From Streptomyces sp. MspMP-M5 (GTDB taxonomy: Bacteria; Actinomycetota; Actinomycetes; Streptomycetales; Streptomycetaceae): 64,000 nucleotides of DNA. Shown piece by piece: positions 1 through 8,278 of the stretch (its first letter is position 1; each line of letters starts with the position of its first letter). The stretch covers positions 160,812-224,811 of the forward strand of contig NZ_KB891853.1 in assembly GCF_000373585.1 (NCBI RefSeq), written 5' to 3'. Both the position numbers and the translations under genes were made by a program. The notes below the pieces were generated by a model, which was not told the origin of the DNA, searched no databases, and worked only from the letters and a program-made list of their open reading frames with translations.

Positions 1-302
1 GGACAGAGAAGAATGGTCTAGTCCAGAATGTGGGGTGCGGCACACTCCGGGAGGAACCGGAGTGCAGAAGCTTCCGCTCTCCCCGCACAGGAGGGCGGAT
101 CGAGGCCCACGGCGCTCTCTGCCCTGACTGCGCCCGGGCCTCCGATCGACCGGTCCCGGGGCGGGGCCGTGCCCCCGACCGCACAGGGGGCACCTCCCGC
201 CCGTAGTACGGGGCCGGCCGATGTCAGCTCCGGGCTGCGGTGCCGGACAGGTTGAGGGTCCTGTCCCGGCGCCGCGGCCCGCGGGTGTTTCGGGGGCTTC
301 CC
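1..302. other. Left-edge intergenic region
   Basis: No convincing gene is visible here. The reading frames present are short and have no family resemblance. The stretch holds a DasR-type box near base 20, described separately, and GC-rich sequence leading to the 3' end of the TetR gene. It probably contains the promoter of a gene that lies to the left of the window. Confidence 0.5.
12..27. promoter_or_regulatory. Putative DasR-responsive element (dre) at window edge
   Basis: The 16-mer AATGGTCTAGTCCAGA matches the dre consensus A(G/C)TGGTCTAGACCA(G/C)T at 13 of 16 positions, and its TGGTCTAG core is intact. It looks as good as the dre sites before nagB and dasA in this window. The gene it would control must lie to the left of the window. 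Confidence 0.55.
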
Positions 303-941
303 CTACGGGGCCGCCGCCCTGGACGCCTCCCCCTTGGACGGCCAGGCGTGCATCGCCAGTTCGGCGACCGCCTCCAGCGTCGCGCGGTCCGTGCCGTCCC
401 GGGCGGACTGCGACATCCCCGCGAGGATCGCGCTCACGTACTCGGCGAGCGCCGTGGCGTCCGCGTCGACGGGGAGCCGGCCGGCGGCGATGTCGGCGCG
501 GATCGCCTGCGCGATCTCCCGGACGTTGGCCTGCCGCTTCTCCCGCAGGGACGCGGCGACCTCGGCGGAGGCGGGCCCGGTGTTGAGTGCGGCACTGATG
601 ACCATGCAGCCACGCGGGCGGTCCGGGACGGTGTACTCGGCCGCGGCCTCGCGCAGGGCCCGCTCGACGCCGCGGCGGGCGGTCGGCTCCTCGGCCAGCG
701 CGCGGGAGATGAAGCCGCCATACAGCTGTCCGTACACGGCGATCGCCTCGTCGAACAGGGCCCGCTTGTCGCCGAAGGCGGCGTAGAGGCTGGGGGCGCT
801 GATCCCCATCTCACGGGTGAGGTCGGCGATGGACGTGCATTCGTAGCCGTGCTCCCAGAAGGAGCGGATCGCCTTCTCCAAGGCCGTCTCCCGGTCGAAC
901 GCCCGGGGCCGGCCGCGCTGCTTGGTCTCCTTGGCCACCAT
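303..941 (-). CDS. TetR/AcrR family transcriptional regulator
   Basis: This 212-residue protein has an N-terminal TetR helix-turn-helix (about residues 12-60: ALEKAIRSFWEHGYECTSI, then GISAPSLYAAFGDKRALF) and a TetR_C-like ligand domain. The start with GRPRAFDR is typical of the family. It is divergent from the short-chain dehydrogenase at 1081, and the 139 bp between them hold a perfect inverted repeat, so it most likely represses that dehydrogenase and itself. The ligand is unknown; a small electrophile or carbonyl compound would be a guess from the SDR partner. Confidence 0.9.
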   Translation of the reverse strand: MVAKETKQRGRPRAFDRETALEKAIRSFWEHGYECTSIADLTREMGISAPSLYAAFGDKRALFDEAIAVYGQLYGGFISRALAEEPTARRGVERALREAAAEYTVPDRPRGCMVISAALNTGPASAEVAASLREKRQANVREIAQAIRADIAAGRLPVDADATALAEYVSAILAGMSQSARDGTDRATLEAVAELAMHAWPSKGEASRAAAP

Positions 942-985
942 GGAGTGAATTCTATAGCGGTCGATAAGAAACGCGTGCTACGGTT

Positions 986-1009
986 TTTCTGTAGCGAGCA
1001 CTACAGAAA
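986..1009. promoter_or_regulatory. Inverted-repeat operator between tetR and SDR genes
   Basis: TTTCTGTAG and CTACAGAAA form a perfect 9-bp inverted repeat with a 6-bp spacer. A further GTGCTAC half-site lies at 975-981. The position between two divergent starts and the dimension of about 24 bp fit a TetR-family operator. Binding by the adjacent TetR protein is inferred. Confidence 0.65.
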
Positions 1010-1080
1010 TGGCTCGCCGGACGACCGAGTGCGCGTGCGGATCGGACGCACGGGCGCACAGACGAAGGGGAGGGTTCGCG

Positions 1081-1854
1081 ATGGGTGCACTGAGCGGCAG
1101 GACGGCGCTGGTGACGGGCGGCGGCCGGGGAATCGGCCGGGCGATCTCGGAGCGGCTGGGACGGGACGGGGCACGGGTCGGCGTGCACTACGGGAGCGAT
1201 GCGACGGCGGCGAAGGAGACGGTCACGGCGATCGAGGCGGCGGGCGGCGAGGCGTTCACGCTGCGCGCGGAGCTGGGGGTGCCCGGGGACGCCGAGACGC
1301 TGTGGGCCGCGTTCGACGAACAGGCCGACGGACTGGACATCCTGGTGAACAACGCCGGGATCAACAAGGCGCTGGACGGCACGCTGCGCCCCTTCGGCGA
1401 GATCACGCGCGACGACCTCGAGCACCTCTTCGCGGTCAACGCCACCGCGCCGTTCTTCGTGATCCAGCAGGGGCTGTCCCGGCTGCGGGACGGCGGACGG
1501 ATCGTCAATGTCTCCACCGGACTGACGCAGACCGCCGCCAAGTCCGACCTGCTCGCCTATGCGATGTCCAAGGGCGGGGTCGACGTGCTGACCCGTTCGC
1601 TGGCGCTGGAGCTCGGCCCCCGCGGCATCACGGTCAACACCGTGGCCCCCGGCGCGGTCGACACCGATATGAACGCCGCCTGGCTGCGCGGCGAGGACAA
1701 CGCCGCGGCGCGCACGGCGACCGGCGCGCGCTCCCCGCTGGGGCGGGTGGCGGACCCGACCGACATCGGCGACATCGTGGCGTTCCTCGCCTCGGACGAC
1801 AGCCGGTGGGTGACGGGCCAGTGGATAGACGGCAGCGGCGGCGCGCTGCTCTGA
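1081..1854 (+). CDS. SDR family NAD(P)-dependent oxidoreductase
   Basis: This is a classical short-chain dehydrogenase of 257 residues. The Rossmann motif TGGGRGIG sits near the N-terminus, followed by NNAG (in LVNNAGINKA), a catalytic serine in the VSTG strand, YAMSKGG (the YxxxK pair) and the C-terminal VTGQWIDGSGG. ATG 1081 is preferred over an upstream in-frame ATG at 1009, because GGGGAGGG lies just before it and the protein then begins at the SDR fold. It probably reduces or oxidises a small carbonyl or alcohol; the substrate cannot be told. Divergent from the TetR gene and probably its target. Confidence 0.9.
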   Translation: MGALSGRTALVTGGGRGIGRAISERLGRDGARVGVHYGSDATAAKETVTAIEAAGGEAFTLRAELGVPGDAETLWAAFDEQADGLDILVNNAGINKALDGTLRPFGEITRDDLEHLFAVNATAPFFVIQQGLSRLRDGGRIVNVSTGLTQTAAKSDLLAYAMSKGGVDVLTRSLALELGPRGITVNTVAPGAVDTDMNAAWLRGEDNAAARTATGARSPLGRVADPTDIGDIVAFLASDDSRWVTGQWIDGSGGALL

Positions 1855-2070
1855 CGGGGCGGCATCCCGCCGGCGGGTCCCGATGCGGGCGCCCGCACCG
1901 GACCAGGCGCGCTCGGTCACCGGCCCGGTCATTGGCCCGGTCATCGGGGCGACGGGGTGCGGTGGGGAAAACGTGCGTTTTTGTTCAGCGGTGCCACGGG
2001 GTGGCGTATGCCCGCCTCTGCTAGATTGGTCTATACCACATAGCCCATTCTTCAGAACGGCAGGCCAAGC
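1855..2070. promoter_or_regulatory. nagB upstream region with short direct repeats
   Basis: This 216-bp stretch has no gene. Near 1922-1947 the sequence GGCCCGGTCAT occurs twice in tandem. The DasR box and probable promoter lie at the right end. Confidence 0.4.
2025..2040. promoter_or_regulatory. DasR-responsive element (dre) upstream of nagB
   Basis: ATTGGTCTATACCACA matches the dre consensus in its palindromic core TGGTCTAnACCA. It lies 30 bp before the nagB start, where DasR binding would block transcription. DasR control of nagB is established in Streptomyces; that this site is used here is inferred from sequence. Confidence 0.85.
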
Positions 2071-2853
2071 GTGGAAGTTGTCATCGTCCCGGACGCCGCC
2101 GCAGGCGGCGAGCTCATCGCGGAGGCCATCGCCGCCCTGGTGCGCCGCAAGCCCGAGGCGCTGCTCGGCGTGGCCACCGGCTCGACCCCGCTGCCCGTCT
2201 ACGAGGCCCTGGCGGCGAAGGTCCGGGCCGGTGCGGTGGACGCCTCGCGGGCCCGGATCTGCCAGCTCGACGAGTATGTGGGCCTGCCCGCCGGGCACCC
2301 CGAGTCGTATCGCTCGGTGGTGCTGCGCGAGGTGGTGGAGCCGCTGGGGCTCGACCAGAGCGCGTTCATGGGTCCGGACGGCACGGCGGAGGACGTCCAG
2401 GCCGCCTGCGAGGCGTACGACAGTGCGCTGCGCGACGCCGGCGGGGTGGACCTCCAGCTGCTCGGCATCGGCACCGACGGGCACATCGGCTTCAACGAGC
2501 CCTGCTCGTCGCTGGCTTCGCGGACCCGCATCAAGACCCTCACCCGGCAGACCCGGGAGGACAACGCCCGCTTCTTCGACAGCCCGGAGGAGGTACCGCA
2601 GCACGTCATCACCCAGGGCATCGGCACCATCCTGGAGGCCCGCCATCTGGTGCTGCTCGCCACGGGCGAGGGCAAGGCCGACGCCGTGGCCCAGGCCGTG
2701 GAGGGCCCGGTCGCCGCGCTGGTCCCGGCCTCGGCGCTGCAGCTCCACCCGCATGCGACGGTGGTCGTCGACGAGGCCGCGGCCTCCAAGCTGAAGCTGG
2801 CCGAGTACTTCCGCGCGACCTACGCCGCCAAGCCGGCGTGGCAGGGGCTCTGA
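2071..2853 (+). CDS. nagB: Glucosamine-6-phosphate deaminase
   Basis: This 260-residue enzyme converts glucosamine-6-phosphate to fructose-6-phosphate plus ammonia, feeding chitin-derived amino sugar into glycolysis. Family motifs are clear: GVATGSTPLPVYEAL (phosphate loop), CQLDEYVGL, GIGTDGHIGFNEP with catalytic Asp and His, and a DEAAASKL-type end. The length is normal for NagB. The GTG start at 2071 begins directly at the conserved EVVIV strand. It stands alone, facing the das genes, with a DasR box just upstream. Glucosamine-6-phosphate is also the effector that releases DasR, so this enzyme removes the inducer. Confidence 0.95.
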   Translation: MEVVIVPDAAAGGELIAEAIAALVRRKPEALLGVATGSTPLPVYEALAAKVRAGAVDASRARICQLDEYVGLPAGHPESYRSVVLREVVEPLGLDQSAFMGPDGTAEDVQAACEAYDSALRDAGGVDLQLLGIGTDGHIGFNEPCSSLASRTRIKTLTRQTREDNARFFDSPEEVPQHVITQGIGTILEARHLVLLATGEGKADAVAQAVEGPVAALVPASALQLHPHATVVVDEAAASKLKLAEYFRATYAAKPAWQGL

Positions 2854-3414
2854 CGGGAGACGCCGCGGCCCGAGGGCCCGTACCGGTGCCGGGCCCTGGC
2901 GGGAGCGGCGCGGGTGCGGGCCCTCGTCGCCCCGCCCCGCCGGGCGGCGCCCCGCAGCCATGGCGCGACGCCCGTCGGGGGCAGCCGGTGCGGACGCACG
3001 GCCCGCCGGAACGGCTGCCTGTCGGGGGGGGTGGTTGCCCGCCTCGGGGGGCTGCCCTGCCCTTCGGGGACTGCCTTGCCCTTCGGGGCTGCCCTCATCG
3101 GGTTCCCCTTCGCGGGCAGGGAGCCGGCGTCGGGGGCTGCTGCTCTGCCGGGGCGGGCAGCCGACGGCTAAGGGCCGGCCCCTCGGGGCGGGGCCGAGGC
3201 CGGAGGGCAGTCCCCCTCCGGGCGGGTAGTTGGTGTTGCGGGCCGGCCCGTACGGGGCTGGTACCGAGGCCGGAGGACTGGCCCGCCCGGGCGGGGAGTT
3301 GACGTTGCGGGCCGGCCCCTCGGGGCGGGGGCCGAGGGGCCGGAGGGCAGTCCGTCCGGGCGGGATCTGATGTCGGGGGAAGCGTCGGCAGGGGTGCCGG
3401 AGGCGGTTCGTCGC
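2854..3414. other. Convergent nagB-dasD intergenic region, 561 bp
   Basis: No gene is visible. Around 3052-3095 there are repeated GCCC-TTCG-GGGC elements that would form UUCG-capped hairpins, plausible as terminators. From 3172 to 3374 there is a triple tandem repeat, listed separately. Confidence 0.6.
3172..3374. repeat. Three tandem imperfect repeats of about 68 bp
   Basis: Units run 3172-3239, 3240-3308 and 3309-3374. Each begins GGGCCGGCCC, contains CCGAGG-CCGGAGG in the middle and CGGGCGGG near its end; the first two close with a G(T/A)CGTTGC-like or GTGTTGC block. The units are alike but not identical, suggesting an old duplication. They lie between the convergent nagB and dasD genes and are not coding. 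Confidence 0.75.
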
Positions 3415-4941
3415 CTATGGCGCCTGGCCCGTGAGGGCTTCTGCTGCGGCCTGGGCGCAGACGCGGGCGGCGCCGTGGGTGGCGAGGTGCGGGGTGCCCT
3501 GGGGCGGGGCCTGGGGGACGCCCATCTCGACGACGGCGGTGCGGGGGCGGGCGGCCAGCAGGGTGTGCAGGGCGTCGGCCATCCACGGGTGGCGGTGCAG
3601 GTCGCGGACGACGGCCACGACGGGGCGGTCGCCGGCGGTGGTGAGCAGGGTGTCGACGAGGGCGCGGGGGCCGGCCCCGGCGTCCTCGGCCGTGTAGGCG
3701 GCGGTCCGGGTGCCGGGGAGGAGCCGGGTCAGTTCGGCGGCGACGCCCCAGGGGGTTTCGTCCCCGACGGCGATGTTGGCGAGGGGGGTGAAGGCGGCCA
3801 CGTACACGGGGCCGGTGAGCGGCTCGTGCGGGGTGGTGGAGGTCAGCCGGAGGGCGCGGCGGGCGGCGGTCAGGCCGATTCCGGGGGCCGGCGCGGCGCC
3901 CTCCCCCGTGGCGGCGTTCCGGGTCCACCGGGCCAGGGTGCGGACGCGGGACGCGGCGTCGGCGAGCCGTTCCTCGGGCAGTTCGCCCTCCCGGACGGCG
4001 TGCACCAGGGCGTCGCGGAGCCGCAGCACGGTGCCCTCGTCGGCCAGGCCGCCGCCGACGCAGATCGCGTCGGCCCCGGCCGCGAGGGCCAGGACGCTGC
4101 CGCGGGCGAGGCCGTAGGTGGCGGAGATCGCCCGCATCTCCATGCCGTCGGTGATGATCAGGCCGTCGAAACCGAGGCCGCCCTCGGTGACGGGGGCGCG
4201 CAGCAGGCCGTGCAGGGCGGCCGGGCTGAGTGTGGCGGGGCGTTCGGCGTCCAGGGCGGGCAGCAGGATGTGGGCGCTCATCACGGCGCGGGTGCCGGCG
4301 GCCACCGCGGCGCGGAACGGCACCAGTTCGCGTTCCTGAAGGGTCGCCAGGTCGGCGTTGATGCGGGGGAGGTCGTGGTGGGAGTCGGTGGCGGTGTCGC
4401 CGTGGCCGGGGAAGTGCTTGGTGCAGGCGGCGACGCCGGCGGACTGCAGCCCCTCGACGTAGGCGGCGGTGTGCCGGGCGACGAGTTCGGGGTCGGCGCC
4501 GAAGGAGCGGACGCCGATGACGGGGTTGGCGGGGTTGGAGTTGACGTCGGCGGAGGGCGCCCAGTTGACGTTGATGCCGCAGTCGGCCAGCCGGCGGCCG
4601 AGTTCGCGGGCGACGTCGCGGGTCAGCCGGGTGTCGTCGACGGCACCGAGCGCGAGGTTGCCGGGGAAGGAGGAGCCGCCGCGCACTTCGAGGCGGGTGA
4701 CGTCGCCGCCCTCCTCGTCGATGGCGATCAGCAGGTCCTCGCGGATCGCGCGCAACTGTCCGGTGAGCGTGGCGAGTTGGGCGGGGGTGTGCACATTGCG
4801 GCCGAAGAGGGCGACGGTCGCCAGGCCCTCGTCGAGGCGGCGCAGCAGCCAGTCCGGTGCGGTGGTGCCGGTGAAGCCGGGCTGGAGGACGGCGAGCGCG
4901 TCCCGGGTGAGGGTGTCGGCGGAGCGGACGACGGTGGCCAT
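3415..4941 (-). CDS. dasD: Glycoside hydrolase family 3 beta-N-acetylglucosaminidase DasD
   Basis: This 508-residue GH3 enzyme should split chitobiose or related sugars to N-acetylglucosamine. The active-site loop KHFPGHG is at residues 175-181, the Asp/His pair typical of GH3 hexosaminidases in DTATDSHHD (His188), and the nucleophile Asp265 in LIITDGMEMR. The C-terminal 170 residues form a second alpha/beta domain. No signal peptide is visible, so it acts in the cytoplasm on imported sugar. It follows dasC by 3 bp as last gene of the dasABCD direction. The assignment rests on motifs and on the known order dasR-dasABC-dasD-nagB in Streptomyces. Confidence 0.93.
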   Translation of the reverse strand: MATVVRSADTLTRDALAVLQPGFTGTTAPDWLLRRLDEGLATVALFGRNVHTPAQLATLTGQLRAIREDLLIAIDEEGGDVTRLEVRGGSSFPGNLALGAVDDTRLTRDVARELGRRLADCGINVNWAPSADVNSNPANPVIGVRSFGADPELVARHTAAYVEGLQSAGVAACTKHFPGHGDTATDSHHDLPRINADLATLQERELVPFRAAVAAGTRAVMSAHILLPALDAERPATLSPAALHGLLRAPVTEGGLGFDGLIITDGMEMRAISATYGLARGSVLALAAGADAICVGGGLADEGTVLRLRDALVHAVREGELPEERLADAASRVRTLARWTRNAATGEGAAPAPGIGLTAARRALRLTSTTPHEPLTGPVYVAAFTPLANIAVGDETPWGVAAELTRLLPGTRTAAYTAEDAGAGPRALVDTLLTTAGDRPVVAVVRDLHRHPWMADALHTLLAARPRTAVVEMGVPQAPPQGTPHLATHGAARVCAQAAAEALTGQAP

Positions 4942-4944
4942 GGG

Positions 4945-5775
4945 CTATCCCTTCACTGCGCCGGAGGTGAGACCGCCGACGGCCTTGCGCTGCAGGAACA
5001 GGAAGAGGACGAGGATCGGGAGGGCGAAGAGGGAGGCGGCGGCCATGGTGGCGCCCCAGTCGTCGCCGAACTGCGTCTGGAACTGCGAGAGCCACAGCGG
5101 CAGGGTGCCGGTGCCGGGTTCCTTGTTGAGCACCAGCACGAGCGGGAACTCGTTCCAGGCGGTGATGAAGCCGAAGAGGGAGGTGGCCATCAGGCCGGGG
5201 GCCAGCAGCGGCAGGACGACCCTGACGAACGCCTGGCGGCGCGAGCAGCCGTCGACCATCGCGGACTCCTCCAGCTCCTTGGGGACGGCGGCGACATAGC
5301 CGCGCAGCGTCAGGAGGGTGAAGGGGAGCACCATCAGCATGTAGAAGAAGGTGAGCGGCAGCAGGCTGTTGAGCAGGTCGGCGTCCCGGACGATCAGGTA
5401 GATCGAGATGACCATGACCTCCCAGGGTGCCATCTGGGCGACCATGAAGGTCAGCAGGATGCCTTTGCGGCCCTTGAAGCGCATCCGGGCCAGGGCGAAC
5501 GCGCCGCACAGCGCGATCACCAGCGACAGTCCGACGGCGAGCACGGTCACCAGGACGGAGTTCCCCACCAGCCGCCAGAAGTCGGGGGCGTTCACCGCGG
5601 TCGCGAAGTGTTCGAGGGTGCCGTGGAAGGGGACCCACACCGGGTCCTCGCTGAGGATGTCCCGGGCCGGTTTGAAGGCCGTGGCGAACATCCAGTACAC
5701 GGGGAAGACGAAGAGCAGCGCGAGGACGGCGGCGGTCGCGTTGGGCCAGATCCGGCCGGCGAGTGAGCGCTTCAC
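4945..5775 (-). CDS. dasC: Chitobiose ABC transporter permease DasC
   Basis: This is a carbohydrate ABC permease (MalG type) of 276 residues with six predicted membrane helices, beginning VKRSLAGRIWPNA with a first helix AAVLALLFVFPVYWMFATA. The ATPase-docking loop EAA motif is seen as ELEESAMVDGCSRRQAF followed by PLLAPG. The GTG start at 5775 is chosen because it overlaps the dasB stop by four bases (GTGA), the usual translational coupling; an open frame continues upstream but is a shadow of dasB. It pairs with DasB to form the membrane channel. No ATPase gene is nearby; MsiK supplies this role for sugar ABC systems in Streptomyces. Confidence 0.93.
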   Translation of the reverse strand: MKRSLAGRIWPNATAAVLALLFVFPVYWMFATAFKPARDILSEDPVWVPFHGTLEHFATAVNAPDFWRLVGNSVLVTVLAVGLSLVIALCGAFALARMRFKGRKGILLTFMVAQMAPWEVMVISIYLIVRDADLLNSLLPLTFFYMLMVLPFTLLTLRGYVAAVPKELEESAMVDGCSRRQAFVRVVLPLLAPGLMATSLFGFITAWNEFPLVLVLNKEPGTGTLPLWLSQFQTQFGDDWGATMAAASLFALPILVLFLFLQRKAVGGLTSGAVKG

Positions 5776-6755
5776 AGCGCGTCCTCCTCTTGCTTGAGCG
5801 TCAGGCGCAGGTAGTACGCGGTGAGGGCGAGCAGCACGACGATGGTCAGGACGGAGATCGCGGCGCCCATCCCGAAGTGGAGGTTGCCGACGCCCTCGGT
5901 GAAGGCGTAGATCGGCAGCGTCTCGGTGAGCCGGTCGGGGCCGCCCTGGTTGATGGCGAAGATCTGCGGGAACGCCTTGAAGACCCAGATGACTTCGAGG
6001 AACGTCGTGGCCAGGAAGAAGGGCCGCAGGAAGGGGAAGGTGACGGAGGTGAAGATCTTCCAGGTGCCGGCGCCGTCCATACGGGCCGCCTCGTAGAGCT
6101 CCTTGGGGATCGTCGTGGTGGCCGCGTAGAGGTTGAGGGCCACGAACGGCAGCGACTGCCAGACGATCAGGACGGTGATGACGAAGAAGGTGGACAGCTG
6201 CGTGCCGACCCAGTCGTAGCGGGCCATGGAGTGCCAACCGAGGTTGTCCAGCAGCCAGTTGACGACGCCGTAGCGGGAGTCGAAGAGCCACTGGAAGACG
6301 GTGGTGGCGGCGATCGACGGCATCGCCCAGGCCAGCACCAGCGCCACCGACAGCACCAGGCGCATCTTCGTGCCGAGCCGGGCCAGCAGCAGTCCGAGCA
6401 GGGTGCCGAGCACCATGATCAGGACGACGTTGACGGCGGTGAAGGCGATGGTGCGGACGGTGACCCGCCAGAACTGCCCGCTGCCCAGGACCTCCTGGTA
6501 GTTGCCCAGCCCCTGCCAGTCGGTGAGGTGCTGGATCAGCTCCTTCATGTTGAGGTTCTGGAAGGAGAGCACCAGGTTGCGGACGAGGGGCCAGCCGAGG
6601 AAGACCGCGGTGGCGAGCAGGGCCGGGAGCAGCAGCAGGTAGGGCGCGCCGCGGGCGGCCCGCCGGGCGCCGGGGCCGCGCCGGGCGGGCGGTGCGCCGC
6701 CCTTGCCGGTCCGCGGCGCGGTCCTCCCCGCCGCTTCGTCGAGCTGCACTGCCAT
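5772..6755 (-). CDS. dasB: Chitobiose ABC transporter permease DasB
   Basis: This is a MalF-type sugar permease of 327 residues. An Arg/Pro/Gly-rich cytoplasmic tail of about 35 residues is followed by the first helix YLLLLPALLATAVFLGWPL and five more. The EAA docking loop reads KELYEAARMDGAGTWKIF. ATG 6755 is the only suitable start, with GAGGGGA upstream. It is followed by dasC with a 4-bp overlap and is preceded by a 184-bp gap after dasA that contains strong inverted repeats. Confidence 0.93.
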   Translation of the reverse strand: MAVQLDEAAGRTAPRTGKGGAPPARRGPGARRAARGAPYLLLLPALLATAVFLGWPLVRNLVLSFQNLNMKELIQHLTDWQGLGNYQEVLGSGQFWRVTVRTIAFTAVNVVLIMVLGTLLGLLLARLGTKMRLVLSVALVLAWAMPSIAATTVFQWLFDSRYGVVNWLLDNLGWHSMARYDWVGTQLSTFFVITVLIVWQSLPFVALNLYAATTTIPKELYEAARMDGAGTWKIFTSVTFPFLRPFFLATTFLEVIWVFKAFPQIFAINQGGPDRLTETLPIYAFTEGVGNLHFGMGAAISVLTIVVLLALTAYYLRLTLKQEEDAL

Positions 6756-6805
6756 GAGCGTGTGGTCCCCTCGTTCCCGTGGTTGCGCCTGTGGTGCGTG
6801 TGGAG

Positions 6806-6871
6806 GCGGCCGCCGGCCCCGCGGGGTGCCGGCCCGGCGCGGTGCCGGCCCGGCGCGGTGCCGGCGGCCGC
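6806..6871. repeat. Inverted and tandem repeats between dasA and dasB
   Basis: The 12-mer GCGGCCGCCGGC (6806-6817) is the exact reverse complement of 6860-6871. Between them GGTGCCGGCCCGGCGC occurs at 6825-6840 and again at 6841-6856. The transcript of dasA would form a very stable stem here. In sugar ABC operons such stems often protect or partly terminate the binding-protein message, giving more binding protein than permease; that role is inferred. Confidence 0.65.
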
Positions 6872-6939
6872 GGCCGGTGTCCGGGCGTACGGGCGGGGGC
6901 CGGGCGGCCCGGCCGGGCCCGTACGCGTCCGGTGGCCGG

Positions 6940-8205
6940 CTACTGCTTGGCGAGCCGGGCGTTGAGCTCGGACTCGATGTCCTTGGCGGCGTCGGCCGGG
7001 GCCTTACCGTTCAGGACCGCGGTCATGTAGTTCTTGATCGGGTTGGGCACGTTCTCCACCGCGGCCCACTGCGGGATCAGCGGGGTGGTGCCGCCGGACT
7101 TCTCGGCCGCCGGGGCGGCGGCCGTGGCGGCCGGGTTGCCCTTGGCGGCGCCGGTCAGGGCCGGGGACTTGGGCGTCCAGCCGGCTTCCCTGACCATCTG
7201 GGCGTCGTTGTCCTTGGAGAGCGCGACCTTGAGGAATTCCTTGGCGAGTTCCTGGTTCTTGCCCATTCCGGCGACCGCGAAGTTGGAGCCGCCGAGGAAG
7301 ACACCCTCGGGCTTTCCGGCACTCTCCCCCGGAATGGTGAAGAAGCCGATGTCGTCCTTGATGGCCGGATTGGTCTTGATGGCGGTGGCGGCCTCGTATC
7401 CCATGGCGATGAGGGCGCCGGTCTTCCCCTTGGCGAAGATCTCGGCCTGCTGCGGGGTGGCCTCGTCCTTGTTCTTCGGGGCGGTGCTGAACGCCTGGTA
7501 CTGCCGGTAGATGTCCATGGCCTTGGCGACCTTGGGGTCACCGAAATTGGAAACCCACTTGCCGCCTTCCTTCTTCACCAGCTGGGCGCCGGTGCCGATG
7601 GTCAGGCCGTCGAGGAAGTACCAGTTCTGGCCGGGCAGGTAGAGCGGCTCGGCGTCGGTCTTCTGCTTGATGGCCTCGAAGTCGTGGAACAGCTCGGCGC
7701 GGGTGGCCGGGGTCTTGGTGATACCGGCCTTCGCCCAGATCTTCTTGTTGTACATCACCACGCGGTTGCCGGCGAACCACGGCAGCGCGTACTGCTTTCC
7801 GTCCACCGTCGCGGCCTTGTTGAAGGCGTCGTTCCAGTCGGCGCCGATCTCCTTCTTCAGGTCGCCGAGGTCGGCCAGGGCACCGGCCTTGGCGTAGGCG
7901 GCGGTCTGGGTGTTGCCGATCTCGACGACGTCCGGCGGGGTGTCCTCGGAGAGCGCGGTGCTCAGTTTCTGCTGAATGCCGTTCCACTGCTGGACCTTGA
8001 ATTCCACGGTGGCGCCGGTCTTCTTCTGGAATTGCTCGGAGACCTGCTTCGTCCATTGCGCCGGATTGGATCCGGACATCACCCAGACGGTCAGCTTCTT
8101 TCCCTTGAAACCGTCGGCACCCGCATTTCCGCTGCTCGACCCACAGGCAGCGACACTCACCAGCATTCCCGCGACCGCGGTCGCCGCTATGAGCCCACGC
8201 TTCAT
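6940..8205 (-). CDS. dasA: Chitobiose-binding lipoprotein DasA
   Basis: This 421-residue extracellular solute-binding protein (family 1) delivers N,N'-diacetylchitobiose to DasBC. The lipoprotein signal is clear: MKRG, a hydrophobic stretch, and lipobox VAAC with Cys21 as the lipidated residue. The mature part has the family pattern KLTVWVMSG near the start and a mixed alpha/beta body of normal length. GGGGGAG lies before ATG 8205. Two DasR boxes lie 34-73 bp upstream. It is the first gene of the dasA-dasBCD direction and is divergent from dasR. Confidence 0.95.
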   Translation of the reverse strand: MKRGLIAATAVAGMLVSVAACGSSSGNAGADGFKGKKLTVWVMSGSNPAQWTKQVSEQFQKKTGATVEFKVQQWNGIQQKLSTALSEDTPPDVVEIGNTQTAAYAKAGALADLGDLKKEIGADWNDAFNKAATVDGKQYALPWFAGNRVVMYNKKIWAKAGITKTPATRAELFHDFEAIKQKTDAEPLYLPGQNWYFLDGLTIGTGAQLVKKEGGKWVSNFGDPKVAKAMDIYRQYQAFSTAPKNKDEATPQQAEIFAKGKTGALIAMGYEAATAIKTNPAIKDDIGFFTIPGESAGKPEGVFLGGSNFAVAGMGKNQELAKEFLKVALSKDNDAQMVREAGWTPKSPALTGAAKGNPAATAAAPAAEKSGGTTPLIPQWAAVENVPNPIKNYMTAVLNGKAPADAAKDIESELNARLAKQ

Positions 8206-8238
8206 CGCGCTCTCCCCCTCGAGGACGGGTTTGGCTTT

Positions 8239-8254
8239 AATGGTTTAGACCAGT
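8239..8254. promoter_or_regulatory. dre site 1 upstream of dasA
   Basis: AATGGTTTAGACCAGT has the palindromic core TGGTyTAGACCA of the DasR box. It lies 34 bp before the dasA start codon. Confidence 0.85.
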
Positions 8255-8262
8255 TCTCGCAG

Positions 8263-8278
8263 CTTGGCCTAGACCTTT
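8263..8278. promoter_or_regulatory. dre site 2 upstream of dasA
   Basis: CTTGGCCTAGACCTTT is a weaker dre match with the core GGyCTAGACC. Its centre is 24 bp from site 1. Paired dre sites before dasA are known in Streptomyces. Both sites are also upstream of the divergent dasR, so they could affect dasR itself. Confidence 0.75.

Noticed and set aside
3095..5638. 847-residue open frame antisense to and across dasD and dasC
   Set aside because: It is Arg/Pro-rich with no family motif and mirrors codons of the real genes, the usual GC-rich shadow.
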